This document shows positions 24,201 through 36,200 of a stretch of 64,000 bases of DNA, one piece after another (within the stretch, counting starts at the first letter, position 1; every line of letters starts with the position of its first letter). The stretch is taken from positions 85,742,777-85,806,776 of the forward strand of contig CATIUR010000005.1 in assembly GCA_949592205.1 (NCBI GenBank), written 5' to 3'. The DNA comes from Helichrysum umbraculigerum. Lineage: Eukaryota > Streptophyta > Magnoliopsida > Asterales > Asteraceae. The position numbers and the translations under genes were made by a program. Under the pieces are notes generated by a model. The model had not been told where the DNA came from, did not search any database, and saw only the letters and a program-made list of their open reading frames with translations.

Positions 24201-27200
24201 AAACCCCTTTTCACTGTTTTAATGCTTTTAAAACTCGGGGTGGAAAACATAGAAATCGTATGTATAACTGCATGCGACAACTGCTTTAAATACTGTATGT
24301 ATTTACTTGATTGTTTATGAAAGGGTATTTCATACGTGACTGTTTGTGAAAGGGTATTTCACACAACTACTTGAACTATGATTTATGAAATGTTTTCATA
24401 CTATTTTGGGAATTTAGACAACGAATCTTGGTACGGATCTAGGCTGAACGATGTAGTGCATAAAAGACCTTATGGCTACAGACTATAACCATTAGCTAGG
24501 TGACTCTAGCCACTGAGTATACGGATAGTACTATCGCCGTGACGACCCTCCTACGGATTTGGGAGCGTATACTTAATTGTCCAGCATGGCAAACAACAAC
24601 AGATTAGGGTTGTGGTTTGGTTATAGGGTTAGATCGGGTTACCTTACTCGACAGGTTTAGCTCACCTTTCGAGGGATCACCGTCTAAATATTTTCCCACG
24701 CACTAAACTATTGATTAGGAAAGGATTTCCTACGTACACTGATTTGGAAATGTTAATCTTTATTTAGGTTAACTTGTGTTTCCTACTGATAACTGATTTG
24801 AGAAATGTTATTTGTTTATAACTTGTGTTTCTCACTTGACAAACAACACTTGTTTGGAAATGTTATTCTTAAATGATTAACTTGTGTTTCCTACATAACA
24901 AATAAACTTGTGAATTCACTCAACAATTTTGTTGACGTTTTACTCTATGTTTTTCAGGGAATTAGCAGCGTAAGTAAGATCTGCATACATATCAGGACGG
25001 ACTACCCTGGACTTGTTAGGATGCCACTACTTTTGGGACACATGGATTTCCTCTGTATAACTGCAACTACTGCAGTCATACCTATGAAATCTACTTTTGA
25101 TATTATGTATTTTATGAAATACTGATTTCAACTACTACTATTACTGTTACCACTTTTCAAGTGGTAGCCTTTTGTAAAACTTTAACTAATGGCATCTTAA
25201 TCTATATTCGTTCTGCGATAATCATATGCTCTGAGTATGTATGTATCTGTTGGTTGTTTTTACTGCTCGCACCCCCGCCACGTCACTAAGCTTCCGCAAA
25301 CCACTCTATGTAATTGTAATTACCGTTTGGCGGGGTGTGACAGACTTGGTATCAGAGCCATTGGTTATAGCGAACTAGAAGTCTTTAAGTGACTGAAAAC
25401 CTTAGAGACCTAGACTATAGCCTTGGCTAGAACATTTGTGCATTCATGCATACATACTTTGCATACAACTAACATACGACTGACACGCCACACTCAATTT
25501 CTTTTGTCACAGTATGTCTAGTCAATCACATTACCATGTTTACGCTTCGGATGAAGAGCCGACCGAGGCTACTTTTGAGGGTCCCGCGATTACAGTAGGG
25601 GATGAGTCATCAGTTCATGTGAGAGCTATGTCTGATGACACTAGTGATGCGTACTTAGTACCACCTCCGACCGCACCTGAGGTCACTCATACCTTTACAC
25701 CACCTGTTGCGAGTACTTCTCGTGTGCCTGTACCTAGGATGACAGCTAGGATTTGTGTTCGGGATTTTCCCAGGGGACCACTCGCGCCGCGCGATAAGGC
25801 GCCAGTGACTGAGTCTGAGGTTCCAGTTGTCGAGCCGCCTCAGAAGAGGCTCCGACCTTCTCATCTGGACTGGATGCCTCGAGTATTGAGAGAGTGGAGA
25901 TCACTAGAGGGCATTCCCTCGACCTTTGAGATTGGAGAGTCCTCCCACTCACCACCATCTGCATATCTCACTGGTGAGCCTCTGGAGCTCACTGTACCTA
26001 CCCTTGTGGCTGTGGTTCATACCATATTTAGGATATCATCTAGCAGGAGCAGAGATGTGATGGAGCTACTGAGCGATGCCTCCCGCACTGATATGGATAT
26101 GACTATGCTCCATCAGAGGATGGATTTTGTGGAGACTCATCGTCAGACAGACTGGCAGGGTCTAGCATCCACCCGTGCACGCGTTGCAGCTTTAGAGAGG
26201 CGTGCTAGGGTGTCAGAGATTGTAGCTAGTGTTTGTGTGATGACAGCAGCAGTGATGGTTGCGGTTAGGATGTATTTCCCATGGTTCCGTTAGGACTGTG
26301 TATGGCGGTTGTGCCTACACCATATTAGACTATTACTTTTGGGGAAATATATGTATGTATTAGTTATGGACTAACTGTATGTTGGATGAAACTTTGTTAG
26401 TAGAATGGGTATATGTATAGGAAACCCATCATCTTTTGTATAACGCTAACCATCGATGGATATATTAGAAATTCCATCTCATTTTGTACTAAACTCATGT
26501 AACAGCGTTATGATCTTTAATATATAATGTATGCTTGGTTTACGTCTCGTATTCATTATGATTATTATCAACCATGTTATTTCCTCTTACAACTGTCGAC
26601 TTGTGATTAAACCTATACTTTATCGACAACTTTGTGATCAACTCTTGTAAACCCTGAAACATTTTACAGCTTGATGATTGATTTTTCTTGAGAACCTCTG
26701 AAATTTACAGTGTTAAACGACAATGAAAAGAAATATGTATTGGACATTATATAATGACGCCTGGCCAACGTGATTATATTATGCTAGATACATGTGGGTG
26801 TTTCAAAGTTGTATGGCACGTGTTGTAAAACCCTGTTCATTCATCTCTTCATGTCATTCATTTCTATCAAATGTGAATCTTTGATCTATTCACATTCAAT
26901 ATCTCAACATTAACACTCTGCATTTTATTCATCGCAGAGCTGAATCATGCCTCCCAAACGACGAGTTACTAGAAACAGTCAAAAGACGACTACGCCTCCA
27001 CCACCACCACCCACCGAAACCACTGAACAAATGATCGCACGAAGAATAGCTGAAGGTATTGCTGAATATGAGGCAAGCCGTAGTCGTGAACCTGGAGCTA
27101 ACAACAGTGGATCTACCCCTGTTAATACTGAGACAACCGTGAATGCTCGCAAAGGGTGTTCATACAAAACATTTCAGGCTTGTAAGCCGATTTCTTTTCG

Positions 27201-30200
27201 GGGCACCGAGGGTGCAATTGGTATGATTCATTGGATAGAGAAAACTGAATCGGTATTGGATATTAGTGACTGTTCACCTGACTGTATGGTGAAGTATGCT
27301 GCTTGCACTTTGGCTGACAAAGCGCTCACTTGGTGGAACAGTCAGATCCAATCACTTGGTCGACCAGCTGCTTATTCAATGTCATGGGGAACATTTAAAA
27401 ATTTGATGTTGGAGGAATTCTGTCCTCGCAGTGAGATGCAGAAAATAGAAACAGAGTTGTGGAACATCACCATGATTGGTGCTGATATTACTGGGTACAC
27501 CACTAAGTTTCAGGAGCTTGCACGTCTAGTGCCACATATGGTGACACCCGAGTATAAGCGTATTGAGCGCTACATATTTGGTCTAGTACCACCAATCCGC
27601 AGTCTGGTGACATCATCTAAACCGGACACTTTCAGGAGTGCTGTTACTCTAGCACAAAGTTTGACCGATGAGGCAGTCAGGATGGGAAATCTGACTAAGA
27701 AAGCTGTGTCGGGAAAAGGTGAACCGAACAGTACTGATGTTAGTAGTTCTGGTGGTGCAAAGCGAAAGTGGAACGGTAGTGGTGCTGATCGCCAAGGTCA
27801 GCAAAACAAGAAACATTCTGGAAATGCGAAAGCATATGTTGCCACTACTACCGACTCGAAACCATACCTGGGTAACAAACCCAAATGTGATAAGTGCAAC
27901 CGACACCACGAAGGCGGGTGTGGGTATTGTGGAAACTGTAGGGCATGGGGACATAGAACTCGAGAATGCAAAACTAACCCTCCCCCACGAGCAAACACTG
28001 AGCGTCAAAACCAGGGATGTTTTGAATGTGGTGAGCAAGGACACTACCGTAACCGATGCCCTAAGCTCAACAACAACAACCGCGGTAACAACAATAACCG
28101 AGCCAACAACATCAACAACCAACCGGCTCAAGGAAGGGCATTCGTGATCGGGGCACAAGAGGCACGCCAGGACCCTAACACCGTCACTGGTACGTTTCTT
28201 GTAAACAATCATTATGCCTCTGTGTTATTTGATTCGGGTGCTGATTTAAGTTTTGTGTCTACTGAGTTTAGACCACTATTAGAACTTGAATCCCGTAAAT
28301 TAGAAAACAAGAATACCATAGAATTAGCCGATGGTGAGTTGATCGAATCAGGAGAAATAGTACCGGGATGTACCTTGGAGTTAGAAGGTCATTTCTTCGA
28401 AATAGACTTACTACCGGTTAAGTTGGGAAGTTTTGACGTTGTAGTCGGTATGGATTGGTTATCTAAAAACCGCGCTGAGATCATATGTCATGATAAACTG
28501 GTACGATTACCACTGTCAACAGGAGAAACACTTGTGGTTCAAGGTGAGAAACGAAAGAGTGCCACTAAAATGATTTCGTGTTTGAAGGCCAGTAAGTATC
28601 TTCGAAAGGGGTACCAAGCATTTCTGGCACACGTTGTAGAAAAGAAAACCGAGGAGCGACGTATAGACGATGTGCCCATAGTACGCGACTATCCAGGAGT
28701 ATTTCCTGATGAGTTGCCGGGATTGCCACCCCCACGACAAGTTGAGTTTCACATTGACCTGGTGCCAGGAGCCGCACCTATCGCACGAGCACCTTATCGT
28801 CTAGCTCCCTCGGAAATGCAAGAGCTGTCTACGCAACTGCAAGAACTTCTAGACTTGGGATTCATCCGACCGAGCTTTTCCCCTTGGGGAGCTCCGGTTT
28901 TGTTTGTTAAGAAAAAGGATGGATCTATGCGGATGTGCATCGATTACCGAGAACTGAACAAGGTAACTATCAAGAACCGATACCCGTTACCACGCATTGA
29001 CGATCTGTTTGATCAACTGCAAGGGTCAAGTTATTATTCAAAAAATTGACCTACGATCTGGTTACCATCAACTTAAGGTACGAGAAGAAGATGTACCGAA
29101 AACTGCTTTTAGGACTCGTTACGGTCACTACGAGTTTCTAGTCATGCCTTTTGGGCTGACCAACGCACCAGCAGTATTCATGGACTTGATGAATAGAGTA
29201 TGCAAACCCTATCTAGATAAATTCGTCATTGTGTTTATTGACGACATCTTGGTATACTCACGATCGAAAGAGGATCACGAGCAACCTCTGAAGCTTGTTC
29301 TCGAGCTGCTACAAAAAGAGAAGCTTTATGCAAAGTTCTCTAAATGCGAATTTTGGATACGAGAGGTCCAATTCCTTGGTCATGTGATAAATGACAAGGG
29401 AATTCACGTAGACCCATCCAAAATTGAGGCAATCAACAACTGGGAAGCACCGAAAACCCCAACTGAAGTACGACAATTTCTTGGTCTAGCTGGCTATTAC
29501 AGGCGATTCATCGCAAACTTTTCAAAGATAGCCCAGCCACTTACCACTTTAACTCAAAAAGACAAGAATTTGAGTGGAATGAGAAGCAAGAGAATGCATT
29601 CCAACTACTGAAACAGAAACTGAGCAGCGCACCCATACTATCACTACCCGAAGGAGTAGATAACTTTGTTGTTTACTGTGATGCTTCGCATCAGGGATTG
29701 GGTTGTGTACTGATGCAAAACGAAAAGGTCATTGCTTATGCATCACGACAACTAAAAGTGCATGAGAAAAACTATACGACTCATGATTTGGAATTAGGAG
29801 CCGTTGTTTTTGCACTAAAGATCTGGAGACACTACCTATACGGTACAAAGTGTACGATCTTCACTGACCATAAGAGCCTGCAACATATATTCGACCAGAA
29901 AGAACTTAACATGAGACAACGACGTTGGGTCGAATTACTTAATGATTACGACTGTGAAATAAAGTATCACCCGGGTAAGGCTAACGTGGTAGCAGATGCC
30001 CTGAGTCATAAGGAACGAATCAAACCTCGAAGAGTTCGGGCCTTGGGATTGACAATCCACTCGAATCTCATTACTCAAATTCGTGAAGCCCAAGAACTTG
30101 CTTTCACTTCCGAACGCCTTAAGGAGGAATCCTTGAAAGGGATGGAAAAACAACTCGAGAAAAAGGACAACGGAGTGTTGTACTTCATGAACCGAATTTG

Positions 30201-33200
30201 GGTACCATGCGTAGATGAGTTACGCAAGCTGATTCTGGACGAGGCACACAAGTCCAATTACTCGATACATCCTGGTGCGGACAAGATGTACCAGGACTTG
30301 AAAGGCTTCTACTGGTGGCCTGGAATAAAACGTGACATTGCCACCTACGTTAGCAAATGTTTAACTTGCTCGAAGGTAAAGGTGGAATACCAAAAGCCGT
30401 CTGGGCTTTTGCAACAGCCTGAGTTGCCCAAATGGAAATGGGAGCAAATAACAATGGACTTCATTACGAAGTTACCTAGAACGGCATCGGGAGCAAATGC
30501 CATATGGGTGATTGTCGATCGATTGACGAAATCAGCCCACTTCCTCGCTATTAAGGAAACGGATGGAATGGAGAAACTAGCTAAGATCTATATTAAAGAG
30601 ATTGTTTCTCGGCATGGTGTGCCACTATCCATCATCTCTGATAGAGATGCACGATTCACTTCTCGCTTTTGGCAAACATTACAACAGGCAATGGGTACTC
30701 GACTTGATATGAGTACTGCCTATCACCCGCAGACTGACGGCCAAAGTGAGCGAACTATACAGACGCTCGAAGACTTGTTGCGAGCATGTGTGATAGACTA
30801 TGGAGGTAACTGGGATACTCACCTACCTCTAGCTGAATTCTCGTACAACAATAGTTATCACACGAGTATACAGATGGCACCATTTGAGGCGTTATATGGA
30901 CGCAAGTGCCGATCACCACTCTGTTGGGCAGAGTTGGACGACAGACAACTATCTGGACCCGAACTTGTCCAGGAAACCACTGACAAAATAATTCAAGTAT
31001 TGAGCCGACTGAAAGCGGCACGAGATCGACAAAAGAGTTACGCTGATAACCGCCGTAAACCTCTTGAGTTTCAAGTAGGAGACAAGGTCCTACTCAAAGT
31101 ATCTCCCTGGAAAGGAGTAGCACGATTTGGCAAACGAGGAAAGCTGAACCCACGATACATCGGACCGTTTGAAATCCTTGCTAGGATTGGTCCTGTCGCT
31201 TACAAGCTCAAACTACCGCAAGAGCTTAGTAGCATACACGATACTTTCCACGTTAGAAATCTCAAAAAGTGTCTTTCTGATGAAACACTTATCCTTCCTC
31301 CTGACGAAGTCTTCATTGACTCAAAACTTAACTTTGTGGAGGAACCGGTTGAAGTTATGGATTCTAAAACGCAGAAACTTCGACACAAACGAATCAAACT
31401 GGTTAAAGTTCGTTGGAACTCGAAACATGGCCCGGAGTTTACCTGGGAACGAGAGGATGAAATGCGAAAGAAATACCCCAACCTATTTGAGAGCGTGACC
31501 GAGACTCACGGCTCGACTTAAATCTCGGGACGAGATTTCACTAACGGGGGGAGAATGTGACACTCCTCCAAATTAGGTATATAATTATACTTAATTACAT
31601 GCATTTCTTACGCTAATTCCCTGCATTTGTTTTAAACTAAACCGATGATGTGATGTCAGTCTAGCGAGCCCTAAACAATAATACAAAAAGTATTGCATTA
31701 TACGTAGTATTTATAAATTACGTACGAACGTATCGGAACGAAGCCGACAAATAAATGACAAAAGTTTCGTGATACAAAAATAATTAATAATATAATTATT
31801 AATTACGAGTATTTATATATCTATAACACATAGATATAAAGGTCTAATTTTACGTTTAACATAAAACGTATTATATCACGAACAGAAACAATTCTAAAAC
31901 GCGCATACGACGTCGAATCATAAAAATACAAATTTTCTCGTTCATTTGGAAGAAGTTAGAACATTACTTCAAAATATGAAATCCTAAATTTACTGAAAAT
32001 TGGCGCTCAATTAACTGCGCGCAGTAAAACGTACAAAACTGTACAACTATTTAAAATAATGATAATCTCATTATTCTGAAAACAAATTACGAACCAGGAG
32101 AGCATCTACAAAATAAAAATATAAAATGTTAAATTTTATATTGCTATAATTATACCCGTACTCGAGATTGGTGGGACAAAAATCCCACCAACCTACAATA
32201 ATGCAGGGGACCGATTCATTTTAAACCCATACTCCCTCCCTCTCTGTGATCTCTCGGTAAAAACACACACACCCAATTAATTCCATTTTTCTTTCTCTCA
32301 AAACAAATTAACAAGATCAAAGGCAGCAGTAGATTGGAGTGGTGGAAGTGGAACAACAAGATCATCTTCACCATCATCATCATCATCGTTCACCATTTTC
32401 ATCATCATTCCTCATTGTAAGGAAACTTTGATTTCTTTGATTTTTAAGCTTATATTTCGTTATATACCTTGTTTAAACATCATAATCTAGCTATATAACA
32501 TACAAAACTTGAGATTTGAAGCTTTGATCTTGAAATGGTTTGAAAACCCAAAACTACAAAACCAAAATCGTTGTATGAAAACTAGTTAAAACGAAGTAAT
32601 AACTTGTGAAAACGACACATAAACACTTATATAATCATATGGTGTTGATGTATAAACGATTTTGAGCCAAGAAAATCGGGTTGTGTTTTGCCCTGTTCGA
32701 ACAGACCCTGGATACGACATGAATCCGGCGGATTCATGTAGAATCCGGCGGATTCCCATGCAAAACTCGCACACTCCGTAATCGGTTTAAACATCTGTGA
32801 ACGAGTAAAAGACACGGTCGAATCCGGCGGATTCACCTGAATCCGGCGGATTCCCAACTTAATATGAACGTTTTGTAAACACAAAGAATCCGGCGGATTC
32901 AACTAAATCCGGCGGATTCACACAATTCTGACCCGACCCGGCGGTTTGACCCGAAAATCCGGCAACACCTTATCCACTAACGAGAATCCGGCGGATTCAA
33001 ATAGAATCCGGCGGATTCACCTACTGGGCTGCAGATTGGGCCTAAGTCGCGAACTGGGCCGGACGTTTCTTGGGCTGAGACGTTGGGCTTGGACCAAGGT
33101 TTGAACAAATAAGTACATTATGGCTAATGGGCCAACAAATCGGGCCGAGCCTAACAAACTACAAAACATACGACGTTATCAAAACGAGACAAACTATGAT

Positions 33201-36200
33201 TACGGACATTGGACTTATTTAATTCATACGAACAAACGATATATGACATGTATACATACGACACTTAATAATTATATATTCACCGATATATACATACATT
33301 GAGACTTGTGTTTTTGGAAACTTAAACGACAAACTTTTATATATATCTATATATATATATATGAACGAGACAACGGACAATAATATATATATATGCGAGA
33401 ACATATACATATGCAACTATATAAGTATATATGTATATATGCTTACACATTTTGGACGATTCGACAAACAAACATAACTTGGGAAAATATTATTTATTTT
33501 CAAACAACAATCATCAACGACATACACAAACTTAAGAAATTGATAATTTCTTCAAACAAACGAATTATTAACGTAAGTAAAATATAGTACTTATAGTTAA
33601 TACATTATTGTGTATAGGTTGACTACGTTTGGGCTACGCTATCTTATCTCGCTAGCATTCACATCCGAGCACTCACCGTGAGTTCACAAACCCCTTTTCA
33701 CTGTTTTAATGCTTTTAAAACTCGGGGTGGAAAACATAGAAATCGTATGTATAACTGCATGCGACAACTGCTTTAAATACTGTATGTATTTACTTGATTG
33801 TTTATGAAAGGGTATTTCATACGTGACTGTTTGTGAAAGGGTATTTCACACAACTACTTGAACTATGATTTATGAAATGTTTTCATACTATTTTGGGAAT
33901 TTAGACAACGAATCTTGGTACGGATCTAGGCTGAACGATGTAGTGCATAAAAGACCTTATGGCTACAGACTATAACCATTAGCTAGGTGACTCTAGCCAC
34001 TGAGTATACGGATAGTACTATCGCCGTGACGATCCTCCTACGGATTTGGGAGCGTATACTTAATTGTCCAGCATGGCAAACAACAACAGATTAGGGTTGT
34101 GGTTTGGTTATAGGGTTAGATCGGGTTACCTTACTCGACAGGTTTAGCTCACCTTTCGAGGGATCACCGTCTAAATATTTTCCCACGCACTAAACTATTG
34201 ATTAGGAAAGGATTTCCTACGTACACTGATTTGGAAATGTTAATCTTTATTTAGGTTAACTTGTGTTTCCTACTGATAACTGATTTGAGAAATGTTATTT
34301 GTTTATAACTTGTGTTTCTCACTTGACAAACAACACTTGTTTGGAAATGTTATTCTTAAATGATTAACTTGTGTTTCCTACATAACAAATAAACTTGTGA
34401 ATTCACTCAACAATTTTGTTGACGTTTTACTCTATGTTTTTCAGGGAATTAGCAGCGTAAGTAAGATCTGCATACATATCAGGACGGACTACCCTGGACT
34501 TGTTAGGATGCCACTACTTTTGGGACACATGGATTTCCTCTGTATAACTGCAACTACTGCAGTCATACCTATGAAATCTACTTTTGATATTATGTATTTT
34601 ATGAAATACTGATTTCAACTACTACTATTACTGTTACCACTTTTCAAGTGGTAGCCTTTTGTAAAACTTTAACTAATGGCATCTTAATCTATATTCGTTC
34701 TGCGATAATCATATGCTCTGAGTATGTATGTATCTGTTGGTTGTTTTTACTGCTCGCACCCCCGCCACGTCACTAAGCTTCCGCAAACCACTCTATGTAA
34801 TTGTAATTACCGTTTGGCGGGGTGTGACATGGATATCCAAAGTTTAACACACCTCTTGTGTTAGTTGAAGATAATCACTAGCTATCGGTCTCGTCCGTAT
34901 GGCCATACGGATAGGTTGGGTAAGTGTTCTTGGGGAGCCTCCCGGGTTTATGGTTATCCCCAGAGCCGCCGATCCTCATTATGGTGTTGTTGATTAGTTG
35001 AATTGTTGCATTATCGAACTGATGCATTGTTGATGTGTTGTATTGGGTACTTGCTTGTTTAGTGCTAATTGTTGTACACAAAGCTGTTGCGCTAAGTTAG
35101 GTTGTTGATTAGTATCTGCTCACTTAGCGTTATGCTAATCCCCCACATTATCCCTTCTTGTAGGTTTTGACTATTGTATTGGGTGGGCAAGAAGTTGGAC
35201 TTGAAGGAATGTTTGATATGCTGACGTGACTCTGACATTTGATTAAATAAATTAATGATATCTTTTGTTTTATATAACACCCATGTTGATAAACTGTGTT
35301 TTGAATTAAGTTGATTTTATACCTATATGAAACAATGTATCTTATAAACTTAGAAATTGGGATAACGCTTCCGGTACAATATATTTAAATGTTACCAAAA
35401 TGAGGGGTGTTATAAGTTGGTATCAGAGCATAGGTTTGGGCGAATTGGACATTGCAAGGTGTTCAATCCCAAATCTATGGTAGTGTCAAGTCAAACATTC
35501 CTGGGAGTGCGGGATTAGTAGTTGCATGAGAAAGTTGTTATTGAATGCGTACTAACCTATAAAAAGTTGCAAAAGTGTTGTTTTGGTTGCAGAGACGGAG
35601 GAATATGAGGAACCAATAGGTATTCTCATTGATTCCTCAATACTCGTGGGCCTAGATATGCCAGGTAATTCTCGATAAATTCGATGAATTTAAATAAGTT
35701 TGAATTGTTTACTTTGCTATGTTATGATTAGTAGTGAAGTAAGTTGAGTCAAACTGCTATGATTCCTTAGTGATGAGTCCTTGATAATCGTTGCTTGTAA
35801 ATCTGATGAGGAGATACTAAATGAGATGTTTAACATCATAGAAAGGTGTAATAGTTGTATTATGTGGATTTAATTGTGTCTACAATATGAAATTAAAATA
35901 TGAAATCGGTTGTATGAATTGTTATGTGAAATAATAATTTTGGAAGTACTGTGATTAGCAAAGTTGAAATGACTCTAGATAGTGAAATGAGATTGTTGGA
36001 ATATCTCAATCGAGGTAATTTGGAGTCTTGTTGTTGTTTAAATGAGAAAGTGTCCATTGATTGGGAATGGTATGTTTGACACAGAAAAGTCAAAGTTGAA
36101 ATTAGTAGAGTCGAATTTGGTAATATATATACCATAAAGTGATGAATATGGTAAGATGTTTATGTGTTTAATAATGATCATGATTGTAATTGAATTATGA

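Larger units (their letters stand above)
22071..25342 (+). repeat. Gypsy 5' LTR
   Basis: 3272 bp. Landmarks: a block complementary to a later one near 22122, a CT-rich run near 22745, a CATCATCATC tract near 22885, a hairpin array at 23236-23533, a second hairpin zone at 24316-24891, CAGGGAATTAGC near 24956, and the end GGTGTGACA at 25342. No credible coding region lies in it. Confidence 0.95.
22071..34829 (+). mobile_element. Young Ty3/gypsy (chromovirus, Tekay/Del-like) retrotransposon
   Basis: A 12,759-bp element with LTRs of 3272 and 3274 bp, termini TGTGACACTCC...GGTGTGACA, TSD TGGAT, primer-binding site TGGTATCAGAGC, an extra ORF, gag, then protease-RT-RNase H-integrase, and a polypurine tract. 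By eye the LTRs differ by two substitutions and one AT repeat unit. With a commonly used grass rate of 1.3e-8 per site per year this would mean a few tens of thousands of years; the rate for this plant is unknown. The integrase C-terminus has a chromodomain-like end (KVRWNSKHGPEFTWE). Two small frameshifts in pol prevent a full polyprotein as written. Confidence 0.93.

Noticed and set aside
24910..25125. 71-codon frame in both gypsy LTRs, with a similar frame in the LTR at 60750-60947
   Set aside because: It lies over the conserved CAGGGAATTAGC block; nucleotide conservation explains it. A dN/dS test on many copies would be needed to revive it.
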